NCBI GenBank assembly: GCA_002393735.1
Contig: DGTK01000017.1
Location: 37,170 to 101,169, forward strand
Length of the DNA stretch: 64,000 bases
From: Lachnospiraceae bacterium UBA4338
GTDB lineage: Bacteria; Bacillota; Clostridia; Lachnospirales; Lachnospiraceae
Direction: 5' to 3'
Under the pieces are notes generated by a model. The model did no database searches. It was not told where the DNA came from and saw only the letters and a list, made by a program, of their open reading frames with translations. This document shows positions 26,523 to 36,226 of the stretch, in pieces; positions within the stretch are counted from its first letter, which is position 1; each line of letters opens with the position of its first letter. Position numbers and translations under genes: made by a program.

Positions 26523-27770
26523 ATGAGTAAAAGAATTGGAATAATTGGAGGCGGTTCAGCAGGACTGATGCTTGCCATTATGCTGATGGATGAAGATGTT
26601 CAGATAACCATCTTTGAACATAAGAATACAGTGGCAGGCAAATTCCTTATGACAGGCAATGGTAAATGTAATATTACCAATGACAACCTGGATATAAATG
26701 AGTATTATTCTGATGATCCAGAGAAGTTAAAGAGAATTATTAATTCTTTTTCTCCTCGGGATCTGAAGACTTTTCTTAAGAATAATGGAATACCGACTAT
26801 ATCAAAAGGAGATTATGTTTATCCTTACACGGAAAGTGCCAGGGATATCTATAATCTTTTTGAACTTTTAATAAAGAAACATGATGTGGATTATGTGCTG
26901 AATTCCAATGTGGTTAAGGCAGTAAAAGAAGATGATAAGTTTATTGTTGAAACCCATGAAGGTCTTGAGTTGTCCTTTGATTACCTGGTTTTGGCAGGTG
27001 GCGGTAAGGCTTATCCAAAAACAGGAAGCGATGGAAGCATTTTCAAAATCGCCAGGTCTTTCGGTATTAATCCAACATTTACATATCCTGTCCTCGTTCC
27101 TCTTAAGTGCGAGAATTTTATCTCAATACTTATGGGACTTAGAGTAAACTCGGCATTAACTGCATATGTTGATGGAGAGGAAGTATATAAAGATAAGGGT
27201 AATCTTCAGTTTACTGAATATGGTTTATCAGGGATTGTTACTTTTCAGGTCAGCAGATATTTAACAAAGGCCCTGGAAGAAGGAAAGAAATGTGAAGTAT
27301 CCATAGATTTCCTTGCTGATGATGATTTGACTTTGGATTATTATCTTGAACTTTCACAGAAGCATTCTGATTTTACACTTGAGAATCTGTTTGGCGGAAG
27401 CATTAATAAAAAACTTTTAATTTACCTGCTTAAAGCCTTTATAGTAACCAATTCCAAGGTTAAGGAAGAATATGGATTATTATCCAAACTCACCATGATG
27501 GACCTTAATAAGGATTATATTAAGGAATTCTATGAATATGTAAGAAATTACAGGGTTAAAATTATTGGTCATATGGGATATGAACATGCCCAGTGCACCA
27601 GAGGCGGAGTAAGGCTTCAGGAATTAAGTGACAATTTAGAAAGCCTGAACTGTAAAAGGCTGTATGTAATTGGAGAAATGATAAATGTGGACGGTCCATG
27701 CGGCGGATATAATCTGCAGTGGGCGTTCAGCAGTGCTCATGGGGCTTATGAAGGAATTATAAAGGATTAA
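26523..27770 (+). CDS. HI0933-family FAD/NAD(P)-dependent oxidoreductase
   Basis: Soluble flavoprotein of the HI0933/YhiN family, often annotated as aminoacetone oxidase; its physiological substrate is unsettled. 415 aa. The dinucleotide motif IIGGGSAGLMLAIML begins at residue 6. KFLMTGNGKCNITN and the C-terminal CTRGGVRLQEL and GEMINVDGPCGGYNLQWA are diagnostic of this family. It lies 3 nt after the flippase gene and 3 nt before a second, unrelated flavoprotein. Confidence 0.88.
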   Translation: MSKRIGIIGGGSAGLMLAIMLMDEDVQITIFEHKNTVAGKFLMTGNGKCNITNDNLDINEYYSDDPEKLKRIINSFSPRDLKTFLKNNGIPTISKGDYVYPYTESARDIYNLFELLIKKHDVDYVLNSNVVKAVKEDDKFIVETHEGLELSFDYLVLAGGGKAYPKTGSDGSIFKIARSFGINPTFTYPVLVPLKCENFISILMGLRVNSALTAYVDGEEVYKDKGNLQFTEYGLSGIVTFQVSRYLTKALEEGKKCEVSIDFLADDDLTLDYYLELSQKHSDFTLENLFGGSINKKLLIYLLKAFIVTNSKVKEEYGLLSKLTMMDLNKDYIKEFYEYVRNYRVKIIGHMGYEHAQCTRGGVRLQELSDNLESLNCKRLYVIGEMINVDGPCGGYNLQWAFSSAHGAYEGIIKD

Positions 27771-27773
27771 CAG

Positions 27774-29414
27774 ATGCTTGAAATTGATAATTTAAAACTT
27801 AAGCCCATTGATGATAAGGATATTCAAAAGTATTTAGCTAAAAATCTTTCTATAAAAGAGAGTGAATTATCGAATTTAGAGATAATTCAAAAATCAATTG
27901 ATGCAAGAAAAAAACCGGAGATATTCTTTGTATACAGGATTCGTTTTGAACTTGCAGATAAGAATAAAGAAAAGCAGTTATTAAAAAAGAAAAATATAAA
28001 ACCGGTAAACAGTAATAATTCTTATAATCCGGTTTGGGATATTAATGTTTCAAATAATGCCAAATACCAGCCGATAGTTGTGGGTATGGGACCTGCGGGA
28101 TTATTTGCGGCCTACATCCTGGCCTTAAATGGATTTAAGCCTGTAATCATTGAAAGAGGCAAAGCTGTTGAAGACAGGGTTAAGGATGTTGAAGATTACT
28201 GGAATAATGGCAAATTAAACCTAAATTCTAATGTTCAGTTTGGAGAAGGGGGAGCCGGTACCTTTTCGGACGGAAAGTTATCTACCGGAATTAAAGATAG
28301 ACAGGGACGAAAAGAATTCCTTTTAGATACTTTTATAAAGTATGGCGCAAAAGAAAATATTAAATATGATTCCAAACCTCATGTGGGTTCTGATGTACTT
28401 AGAAAAGTCATAAAAGGACTCAGGGACAGAATAACAGAACTTGGGGGCGAAATATACTATGATACTTTATTTAAAGATTTGGAGGTATCAGATGGCGCTG
28501 TAAAGGGCGCTATAATATGTAAGGATGGCCGGGATGAACATATTGAAACAGATACTGTAATTCTTGCTTTGGGACACAGTTCCAGAGATACCTTCAGAAT
28601 GCTTTATAAAAAAGACTATCTTAAGGACTTTATTGTAAGCAAGAATTTTGCAGTAGGTTTCAGGGTAATACATAAGCAGGGCTTTATAGATGAGCGTCAG
28701 TACGGAGTGGACTATGACAGCATATATAATGGAATACTGCCGGTATCGCCATATAAATTAACTCATAATCTTAAAGAAGGCGGCGGAGTATATTCATTCT
28801 GTATGTGTCCGGGTGGCTATGTTGTTAATGCATCAAGTACCGATAGTGGCATATGCGTTAATGGCATGAGCAATGTGGACAGAAACAGTGGTTATGCCAA
28901 CAGTGCAATTGTAGTAAGCATAGGCCCTGATGATTATAATGTTACGGGCAGTCCTCTTGATGGAATTAATTATCAGGAGATGATAGAAAATAAGATATAT
29001 AAGTTAGGTGAGGGAAAAATCCTTATCTCGAGATTCAGTGATTATGCTGATGCACTAGGATATAAAAGAGATTATGACAGGCTTGACATTAAAGAGGATA
29101 AAGCTATATTGGGTTTATATACCTATGGTGATTTATCAAAAGTATATTCAGACAGAATTAATAAAGCCTTTATTGAAGGAATGGAGCATTTTGATAATAT
29201 TATTAAAGGCTATACAGGTTCTGATCCACTGCTTTGCGGTGTTGAATCAAGAACATCTTCTCCCATTACAATGCTTCGTAATGAGAAGATGTATATGAAT
29301 GTAAAAGGTTTATATCCGGCAGGAGAAGGCGCCGGACATGCAGGGGGAATAGTTTCAGCCGCCATTGACGGTATGAAAATCGGGGAAATGATTGTTAAAG
29401 GAGATTTGTTATGA
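27774..29414 (+). CDS. FAD-dependent dehydrogenase (COG2509-like)
   Basis: Large flavoprotein of unknown substrate. 546 aa. The N-terminal about 95 residues form a small alpha/beta domain that often precedes this family. VVGMGPAGLFAAYILALNG (near 102) binds FAD, and VQFGEGGAGTFSDGKLSTG is the family hallmark. HSSRDTFRML, VGFRVIHKQ, MCPGGYVVNAS and GAGHAGGIVSAAIDG are further conserved blocks. Its last four bases overlap the proB start (ATGA). Confidence 0.88.
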   Translation: MLEIDNLKLKPIDDKDIQKYLAKNLSIKESELSNLEIIQKSIDARKKPEIFFVYRIRFELADKNKEKQLLKKKNIKPVNSNNSYNPVWDINVSNNAKYQPIVVGMGPAGLFAAYILALNGFKPVIIERGKAVEDRVKDVEDYWNNGKLNLNSNVQFGEGGAGTFSDGKLSTGIKDRQGRKEFLLDTFIKYGAKENIKYDSKPHVGSDVLRKVIKGLRDRITELGGEIYYDTLFKDLEVSDGAVKGAIICKDGRDEHIETDTVILALGHSSRDTFRMLYKKDYLKDFIVSKNFAVGFRVIHKQGFIDERQYGVDYDSIYNGILPVSPYKLTHNLKEGGGVYSFCMCPGGYVVNASSTDSGICVNGMSNVDRNSGYANSAIVVSIGPDDYNVTGSPLDGINYQEMIENKIYKLGEGKILISRFSDYADALGYKRDYDRLDIKEDKAILGLYTYGDLSKVYSDRINKAFIEGMEHFDNIIKGYTGSDPLLCGVESRTSSPITMLRNEKMYMNVKGLYPAGEGAGHAGGIVSAAIDGMKIGEMIVKGDLL

Positions 29415-30286
29415 CAAACGCGGATGAATTCTATGAAATCACAAGACCGGATATCCCTAAGAAGAAAAGGGTAGTTATTAAAATTGGTTCTTCATCCTTA
29501 ACTCACCCCGAAACCAATGATATGGATTATAACAAAATCGAGGTTTTGGTCAGAGAAATCTGTAATATAAGGAACAGCGGAAAAGATGTGGTACTTGTTA
29601 CATCAGGTTCCATTTCCTTAGGTAAGAAAGCATTTATAAACAGTCATGATTTTGAGCATATTCCAATGAAGCAGGCTCTGGCTGCTGTTGGTCAGGCAAG
29701 ACTTATGAGCGTATATCAGAAGATATTTGCCGAATATAATCAGGTTTGTGCACAGATCCTTATGACAAAGGATACCATCACCAATGATACCAACAGAAAG
29801 AATGCAAAGAATACCTTTGAAGAACTCCTTAAAATGGGCGTTGTTCCTGTTGTTAATGAAAATGATACCATTTCAACTTACGAAATTAAATTTGGTGATA
29901 ATGATACACTTTCAGCAATCGTTGCTTCCTTAATCGGAGCTGATCTGCTTATTTTATTATCTGACATTGACGGACTTTATACAGCCAATCCAAGAGAAGA
30001 TAAGAATGCAAAGTTTATCAGTACAGTTGAAAAAATAGATGAGAAAATCATGAACATGGGCTCCAATCATACAGGTTCGTCAGTGGGCACAGGAGGTATG
30101 CATACCAAACTTAATGCAGGCCGTATTGCCACAGCATCAGGACTTGATATGATTATTGCCAATGCCTCAGATATCCATGTGATACACAGACTTATGGATG
30201 GAAGGGAATTCGGAACTTTCTTCAAAGCAAATAAGGACGAGAATTTTAACCTGGTAGAAATTGCCAAAGGATTGAATGAAGACTAA
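29411..30286 (+). CDS. proB: Glutamate 5-kinase
   Basis: First step of proline synthesis: ATP-dependent phosphorylation of glutamate. 291 aa, so this is the short form without the C-terminal PUA domain. The amino-acid kinase fold is clear: KIGSSSLT (near residue 24), VTSGSISLG, VVNENDTIS, LSDIDGLYTANP and GTGGMHTKL. It overlaps the flavoprotein gene by 4 nt and the following cyclo-ligase gene by 1 nt (TAATG). proA lies one gene further on, so the pathway pair is split by a folate gene. Confidence 0.96.
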   Translation: MTNADEFYEITRPDIPKKKRVVIKIGSSSLTHPETNDMDYNKIEVLVREICNIRNSGKDVVLVTSGSISLGKKAFINSHDFEHIPMKQALAAVGQARLMSVYQKIFAEYNQVCAQILMTKDTITNDTNRKNAKNTFEELLKMGVVPVVNENDTISTYEIKFGDNDTLSAIVASLIGADLLILLSDIDGLYTANPREDKNAKFISTVEKIDEKIMNMGSNHTGSSVGTGGMHTKLNAGRIATASGLDMIIANASDIHVIHRLMDGREFGTFFKANKDENFNLVEIAKGLNED

Positions 30287-30876
30287 TGGACAAAATCACC
30301 GCGCGAAAAGAATATCTTGCACTCAGAAAATCTTTAAGTGCCCAATATAAGGATAAACAAAATGAGAAGATATGTGCCAGAATTCTGGAGTTTCTTAAAG
30401 ATAAAGAAATAGACGGAGTTTTGTCATATGCCTCATATAAAACGGAAGTTGATACCTGGAAAGTTAATGTGGATATAATGAAGGCGGGATATAAGCTTTA
30501 TCTTCCAAGAACCGGTTTTAAGGATATTCAGTTTTTTAGTTTTGACAGTGTTAAAACAGAGGCTGATTTAAGAAAGAAACTAATAAAGAACAAATATGGA
30601 ATAATGGATCCCATGCCGGACACTGTCCATAAGTTCAGGCCAAGGGCCGGAAAGAATTATTTATGCCTTGTGCCCGGCGTGGCTTTCGATAAAGTTAAGC
30701 ACAGAATGGGATACGGGAGGGGATTTTACGATAGATTTCTTTCTGAAATGGCGGAGAAGACAGGTATTATAAAAGTTGGAATTACATATGATATGTGCAT
30801 ATTCCCCGAAATTCCTTATGATGAACATGACGTTTCAATGGATTATGTTTTAACAGGAGATAATTTATATGAATAA
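30286..30876 (+). CDS. 5-formyltetrahydrofolate cyclo-ligase
   Basis: ATP-dependent conversion of 5-formyl-THF to 5,10-methenyl-THF, which clears a dead-end inhibitor made by side reactions of glycine hydroxymethyltransferase. 196 aa, the usual size. Motifs are the N-terminal ARKEYLALRKSLS basic helix, LPRTG, YGIMDP, VPGVAFDKVKHRMGYGRGFYDRFL (phosphate/ATP loop, quoted in two parts of the same block near residues 124-147), and YDEHDVSMDYV at the end. It overlaps both neighbours (1 nt with proB, 8 nt with proA), so it is embedded in the proline operon. Confidence 0.94.
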   Translation: MDKITARKEYLALRKSLSAQYKDKQNEKICARILEFLKDKEIDGVLSYASYKTEVDTWKVNVDIMKAGYKLYLPRTGFKDIQFFSFDSVKTEADLRKKLIKNKYGIMDPMPDTVHKFRPRAGKNYLCLVPGVAFDKVKHRMGYGRGFYDRFLSEMAEKTGIIKVGITYDMCIFPEIPYDEHDVSMDYVLTGDNLYE

Positions 30877-32137
30877 AGACTGCGCTAATTATGAATATTT
30901 AAGTGATATAGGAAAGCGTTCGAAGAAGGCCAGTTATGTAATGGCCATGCTTGACACCTGTACAAAGAATAAGGCCTTACTTAATGTGGCTAAGTGTATC
31001 AAGGAAGATCAGGAACTGATTCTTAAGGGCAATGAGATTGATTACGAAAATGCCATTAAGAATAATATGTCTGATGGACTTAAGGACAGATTAAAACTTA
31101 CATCTGAAAGAATTGACGGCATAATTGAAGGCATAAGACAGGTTGCTGAACTTGAGGACCCGGTGGGAAGAATCCTCGAAGAAAGAGATTTATATAACGG
31201 CCTTCATATTTCCAAGGTTGCTGTTCCACTGGGCGTTGTTGGCATTATTTATGAATCAAGACCTAATGTAACACCGGATGCTTTTGCTCTTTGTTTTAAG
31301 TCAGGCAATGTAAGCATATTAAAGGGTGGCAAGGACTGTATTAATTCCAATATTGCCATTATTAAAGCAATTAAGAGAGGTCTTAGGGAAGCAGGCGTAA
31401 CTGAAGATGCCACATCTTTAATCGAGAAGACGGACAGACAGGTTACAACTGATTTCATGACCATGAATGAATATGTTAATGTTATCATCCCAAGAGGCGG
31501 AGCCGGACTTATTAAGGCCGTTGTTGAGAACAGCAATATTCCGGTTATTGAAACGGGTACAGGTAACTGTCATATTTATGTGGATGAAAAGGCTGATATT
31601 GAGATGGCAGCAAATATAGTATTTAATGCAAAGACACAGAGAATCGGTGTATGTAATGCCGCTGAGTCTCTGGTAGTTAATGAGAAGATTGCTGATAAGG
31701 CGCTTCCGGTTATTTATAAAAAGTTAAAAGAAAAGAATGTGGAATTAAGAGGCGATGATAAGTCAAGAGCCATTCTTAAGGACATAAATGAGGCAACAGA
31801 TGAAGATTACTATAAAGAATATCTTGATTATATTATGTCTGTAAAAGTGGTTAAAACCACGGATGAAGCAATTGATTTTATTAATGAACACAGTACAGGT
31901 CATTCAGAGGCCATTATAAGTGAGATTCCTGAAAATATTGATAAGTTTCTTAAGGGAGTTGACAGTGCATGTGTTTATGCTAACTGCTCCACAAGATTTA
32001 CAGACGGATTTGAATTTGGACTTGGTGCTGAAATTGGTATATCAACACAGAAGTTACATGCAAGAGGACCTATGGGTCTTAAGGAATTATGTTCCTATAA
32101 ATATACTATCAGGGGTAATGGCCAGGTAAGAGGATAA
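30869..32137 (+). CDS. proA: Glutamate-5-semialdehyde dehydrogenase (gamma-glutamyl phosphate reductase)
   Basis: Second step of proline synthesis: NADPH reduction of glutamyl phosphate. 422 aa, typical. VPLGVVGIIYESRPNVTPDAF is the conserved N-terminal block, VIIPRGGAGLI and VIETGTGNCHIYVD are cofactor-site regions, and the catalytic cysteine is in RIGVCNAAESL. The FTDGFEFGLGAEIGIS block completes the fold. It begins inside the cyclo-ligase gene (8-nt overlap) and is followed 4 nt later by miaB. Confidence 0.96.
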   Translation: MNKDCANYEYLSDIGKRSKKASYVMAMLDTCTKNKALLNVAKCIKEDQELILKGNEIDYENAIKNNMSDGLKDRLKLTSERIDGIIEGIRQVAELEDPVGRILEERDLYNGLHISKVAVPLGVVGIIYESRPNVTPDAFALCFKSGNVSILKGGKDCINSNIAIIKAIKRGLREAGVTEDATSLIEKTDRQVTTDFMTMNEYVNVIIPRGGAGLIKAVVENSNIPVIETGTGNCHIYVDEKADIEMAANIVFNAKTQRIGVCNAAESLVVNEKIADKALPVIYKKLKEKNVELRGDDKSRAILKDINEATDEDYYKEYLDYIMSVKVVKTTDEAIDFINEHSTGHSEAIISEIPENIDKFLKGVDSACVYANCSTRFTDGFEFGLGAEIGISTQKLHARGPMGLKELCSYKYTIRGNGQVRG

Positions 32138-32141
32138 GATT

Positions 32142-33566
32142 TTGAAATTTGAAACAAAGAATGATACTGCAGAAATTCAAAAACAGCTTGAATATATAGA
32201 GCGTGGAAAAGAAATATATAATAAGCAGAAGGCTCTTTTGGGAAGAGACTTAACCTGTAATGTAACCACCTTTGGTTGTCAGATGAATGCCAGGGACAGT
32301 GAGAAATTATCAGGTATTCTTAGAGATATTGGATATGTGGAAACTGAATCTGAAGATGCTGATCTGGTTATCTATAATACCTGTACAGTAAGGGATAATG
32401 CTAATCAGAAGGTATATGGCAAACTTGGTGTATTAAACGGATATAAAAGACGTAATCCGGATATGAAGATAGCACTTTGCGGATGTATGATGCAGGAAAA
32501 AAGCGTTATCGATAAAATCGAGCACAGCTACAGATTCGTTGACCTTATATTCGGAACACATAATCTCTATAAGTTCCCGGAATTATATGTAAAAATGATG
32601 GAAGCATCTGATATGGTGGTGGAAGTTGTAAGTTCCACGGTTACCATAGCTGAGGCTCTTCCGGTTAATCGTAAATACAGCTATAAGTCAGGCGTTAATA
32701 TTATGTTTGGCTGTGATAATGTATGTACCTACTGCATCGTTCCTTATGTAAGAGGAAGAGAGAGAAGCAGGGATAAAGGTGAAATAATCGAAGAAATCAA
32801 GGCTTTGGTTAAGGACGGCGTTAAAGAAGTAATGCTTCTTGGTCAGAATGTTAATTCATATGGCAAGAATCTTGAAGATAAAACAACTTTTGCTGAACTT
32901 TTAAGGGAAGTTGAAAAGGTTGAAGGTCTTGAGAGAATAAGATTCATGACCTCCAATCCATATGATTTACCTGATGAATTAATTGAAGTAATCAGGGATT
33001 CCAAAAAGATATGCAGACATCTTCACCTTCCACTTCAGTCAGGAAGTACTGAGGTATTAAAGAAGATGAACAGAAGACATACCAAGGAAGAATACCTAGA
33101 GCTTGTTGATAAAATAAAAAGAGAAATACCTGATATATCTTTGACAACAGATATTATTGTGGGCTTCCCGACTGAAACTCATAAAGATGTGGATGATACA
33201 ATTGATGTAATAAACAAAGTCGGATTTGACAATGCATTTACATTTATTTATTCTCCTCGTACAGGAACTCCTGCGGCTAAAATGCCAATGAGCATGACAG
33301 AAGAAGAGATTAAATATGAGTTTGACAGAGTATTAAGTGCAGTTCAGGAGAATGCCAAGAAAAGAGCGGCAAGGTTTAAGGGACAGACTCTGCCGGTTTT
33401 AGTTGAAGAGATTAATGAGAAAGATTCATCCTATGTGACAGGCAGATTATCAAGTAATATGCTGGTTCATTTTAAGGGTGACAGTTCTCTGATTGGAAAT
33501 ATAGTCGACGTTAGATTAGATGAATGCAGGGGCTTTTATTACTACGGAGAGATGGTAGAAAGATGA
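32142..33566 (+). CDS. miaB: tRNA-2-methylthio-N6-dimethylallyladenosine synthase
   Basis: Radical SAM methylthiotransferase acting on A37 of tRNAs, after MiaA. 474 aa. Three N-terminal cysteines hold the auxiliary cluster (TFGCQMN, NTCTVRDNA, LCGCMMQ). The radical SAM motif is CDNVCTYCIVPYVRGRE (CxxxCxxC). A C-terminal TRAM domain covers the last about 65 residues. TTG start with AGAGGA upstream. It overlaps mutS by 4 nt. miaA, supplying the substrate modification, closes the same cluster. Confidence 0.96.
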   Translation: MKFETKNDTAEIQKQLEYIERGKEIYNKQKALLGRDLTCNVTTFGCQMNARDSEKLSGILRDIGYVETESEDADLVIYNTCTVRDNANQKVYGKLGVLNGYKRRNPDMKIALCGCMMQEKSVIDKIEHSYRFVDLIFGTHNLYKFPELYVKMMEASDMVVEVVSSTVTIAEALPVNRKYSYKSGVNIMFGCDNVCTYCIVPYVRGRERSRDKGEIIEEIKALVKDGVKEVMLLGQNVNSYGKNLEDKTTFAELLREVEKVEGLERIRFMTSNPYDLPDELIEVIRDSKKICRHLHLPLQSGSTEVLKKMNRRHTKEEYLELVDKIKREIPDISLTTDIIVGFPTETHKDVDDTIDVINKVGFDNAFTFIYSPRTGTPAAKMPMSMTEEEIKYEFDRVLSAVQENAKKRAARFKGQTLPVLVEEINEKDSSYVTGRLSSNMLVHFKGDSSLIGNIVDVRLDECRGFYYYGEMVER

Positions 33567-36214
33567 CAGTAACTAAAGATACACCTAATTTATCGCCAAT
33601 GATGCAAAAATACCTTGAGACCAAGGAAGAGTATGAAGATGCCATACTTTTTTACAGGCTCGGGGATTTCTATGAAATGTTTTTGGATGATGCCTTAACG
33701 GCGTCAAGGGTATTGGAGATTACCCTTACTGGAAAGAACTGCGGACTTCCTGAGAGAGTTCCAATGTGCGGCGTTCCTTTTCACAGCGCAGCATCCTATA
33801 TTAATAAATTAGTTGAAAATGGATATAAAGTAGCTATCTGCGAGCAGGTTGAAGACCCGAAGCTTGCCAAGGGCCTGGTTAAAAGAGAGGTCGTAAGAAT
33901 AGTTACTCCGGGTACCAATATTGATCCGGTTTCCTTAAAGGAAGATGAGAATAATTATCTCATGAGCATATGTTATATTTCAGGAAATATTGGTATATCC
34001 ATATGTGACGTATCTACCGGCGATTATTATCTTTGCGAAGTTGAGGACATATCCAAACTTTATGATGAGATAAATAAATATATGCCATCTGAAATTGTCT
34101 GCAATTCCATGCTTAAATTAAGCGGAATTGACATTGATGATATTAAAGACAGACTTGGCATTGTTTATAATGAACTGCCGGATAAGTATTTTGAAAAAAG
34201 CAATGCTGAAAGCATCCTTTTAAAGCATTTTAAAATAAGTTCTTTAATTGGTCTTGGTATAGATGAGTTTACTGAAGGAATCTGCGCATCAGGCGCCCTC
34301 CTTAGATATCTCTATGATACACAGAAGATATCCCTTGATCATATAACTCATCTGCTTCCTTATTCCAATGGCAAATATATGATTCTGGATTTCTCAACAA
34401 GAAGGAATCTGGAACTTACACTTACACTTAGAGAGAAGCAGAAGAAAGGTTCTCTTTTTGGCGTGCTTGACAGAACCAAAACTGCAATGGGTGCAAGATT
34501 CCTTCGTAGTTCAATTGAGCAGCCGCTTCTTAAAAAAGAGGATATTGACTTAAGACTTGATTCCATTACATCTTTTAATGAGAATATTATGGAAAGAGAT
34601 GAGATTAGAGAATATCTTCAGGGTGTATATGATTTAGAAAGACTTATGGCCAAGGTAAGTTACGGCTCTGTTAATCCAAGAGACATGATTGCCTTAAAGA
34701 ATTCCCTTGAACTTATTCCTCATATCAAGGATGACTTAAATGAGTTTCCGGCTGCGCTTCTTAAATGTATTAATTCACAGATTGACGGACTTGAAGATAT
34801 ATATAATCTTTTAGACAATGCTTTTATAATGGAGCCTCCTTTATCGTCCAAAGAAGGTGGTTTCGTTAAGGAAGGATATTCCTCTGATATTGATTATTTA
34901 AGAGGAATCAAACAAAACAGTAAGGAACTGCTTTCTGAGATTGAAACAGAAGAGAGGGAAAATACCGGAATAAAGAACTTAAGAATTAAGTTTAATAAAG
35001 TATTTGGTTACTGCATCGAGGTTACCAATTCATTCAAGGAACAGGTTCCGGCATACTATATCAGAAGACAGACTCTGACAAACTGCGAAAGATATACAAT
35101 CCCTAAGTTAAAGGAACTTGAAGATAATATTTTAAATGCAGAAGATAAATTATATTCCCTTGAATATGATGTTTTTGTGGATGTGCGTTCATTTATTATG
35201 GACAGGGTGGACAGAATACAACATACAGCCAAGGCTCTGGCTTATCTTGACATGCTTTTGTCTTTTGCATATGTATCAGAGAAGAATAATTATATTAAGC
35301 CTTCGATAGAGGAAGACGGAATAATAAATATAAAGGGCGGAAGACATCCTGTAGTTGAAAAGATGATAAGGGATGATTCCTTTATTAACAATGATACATT
35401 CCTTAATAATGATGAGCATCAGATATCAATTATTACAGGTCCAAATATGTCAGGTAAATCCACTTATATGAGACAGACTGCATTAATCGTGCTGATGGCT
35501 CAGATAGGCTGCTATGTGCCGGCCAACAGCGCTCACATAGGACTTGTGGACAGAATCTTCACCAGAGTTGGTGCATCGGATGACCTTGCAAGCGGACAGA
35601 GTACCTTTATGGTGGAAATGAATGAGGTTTCAAATATCCTTAAAAATGCCACAAAGGACAGCCTTCTTATTCTTGATGAGATAGGCCGCGGAACTTCGAC
35701 TTTTGACGGCCTCAGTATTGCCTGGGCAGTGGTTGAATATATAAGTAAGAGCGTGGGAGCCAAAACACTTTTTGCAACCCACTATCATGAACTCACATCA
35801 ATTTCCGAGAATATGAAAAATGTGAAGAATTACTGCGTGGCAGTAAAGGAATCCGGTGATGATGTGGTATTCCTTCGTAAAATCATCGAAGGGCCTGCTG
35901 ATAAGAGTTACGGTATCTATGTTGCCTCCCTTGCAGGTGTTCCGGAGAGCGTAATCGCAAGGGCCAGGGAAATTGCCAACAGCCTGTCTTCTTATGATGT
36001 GGCTGAGAAGGTGCTTCTGGATGATGAGGGAATTCAGTCGGCTCTTCTTAAAAGTATGGTGCCTATTGAAGATAAGAATATGACCCAGATGTCAATTTAT
36101 TCCATGATTAACAATGATGAAATCATAGATACACTAAAAGATCTTAACGTGGATTCACTGACACCTGTGGAGGCTTTGAATATTCTTAACGACCTTAAAA
36201 AGAAACTGATGTAA
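33563..36214 (+). CDS. mutS: DNA mismatch repair ATPase MutS
   Basis: Recognises mismatches and recruits MutL. 883 aa. The mismatch-wedging F-x-E is F36-Y37-E38, at the same numbers as E. coli MutS. Connector, core and clamp domains follow. The ATPase has Walker A GPNMSGKSTYM near residue 626, Walker B LLILDEIGRGTSTFDG, and the TLFATHYHEL block. I chose the ATG at 33563, which overlaps the miaB stop (ATGA); an upstream in-frame start at 33524 lacks a ribosome site and lies before the conserved N-terminus. mutL follows after 12 nt. Confidence 0.97.
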   Translation: MTVTKDTPNLSPMMQKYLETKEEYEDAILFYRLGDFYEMFLDDALTASRVLEITLTGKNCGLPERVPMCGVPFHSAASYINKLVENGYKVAICEQVEDPKLAKGLVKREVVRIVTPGTNIDPVSLKEDENNYLMSICYISGNIGISICDVSTGDYYLCEVEDISKLYDEINKYMPSEIVCNSMLKLSGIDIDDIKDRLGIVYNELPDKYFEKSNAESILLKHFKISSLIGLGIDEFTEGICASGALLRYLYDTQKISLDHITHLLPYSNGKYMILDFSTRRNLELTLTLREKQKKGSLFGVLDRTKTAMGARFLRSSIEQPLLKKEDIDLRLDSITSFNENIMERDEIREYLQGVYDLERLMAKVSYGSVNPRDMIALKNSLELIPHIKDDLNEFPAALLKCINSQIDGLEDIYNLLDNAFIMEPPLSSKEGGFVKEGYSSDIDYLRGIKQNSKELLSEIETEERENTGIKNLRIKFNKVFGYCIEVTNSFKEQVPAYYIRRQTLTNCERYTIPKLKELEDNILNAEDKLYSLEYDVFVDVRSFIMDRVDRIQHTAKALAYLDMLLSFAYVSEKNNYIKPSIEEDGIINIKGGRHPVVEKMIRDDSFINNDTFLNNDEHQISIITGPNMSGKSTYMRQTALIVLMAQIGCYVPANSAHIGLVDRIFTRVGASDDLASGQSTFMVEMNEVSNILKNATKDSLLILDEIGRGTSTFDGLSIAWAVVEYISKSVGAKTLFATHYHELTSISENMKNVKNYCVAVKESGDDVVFLRKIIEGPADKSYGIYVASLAGVPESVIARAREIANSLSSYDVAEKVLLDDEGIQSALLKSMVPIEDKNMTQMSIYSMINNDEIIDTLKDLNVDSLTPVEALNILNDLKKKLM

Positions 36215-36226
36215 TTGGAGAAGCCA

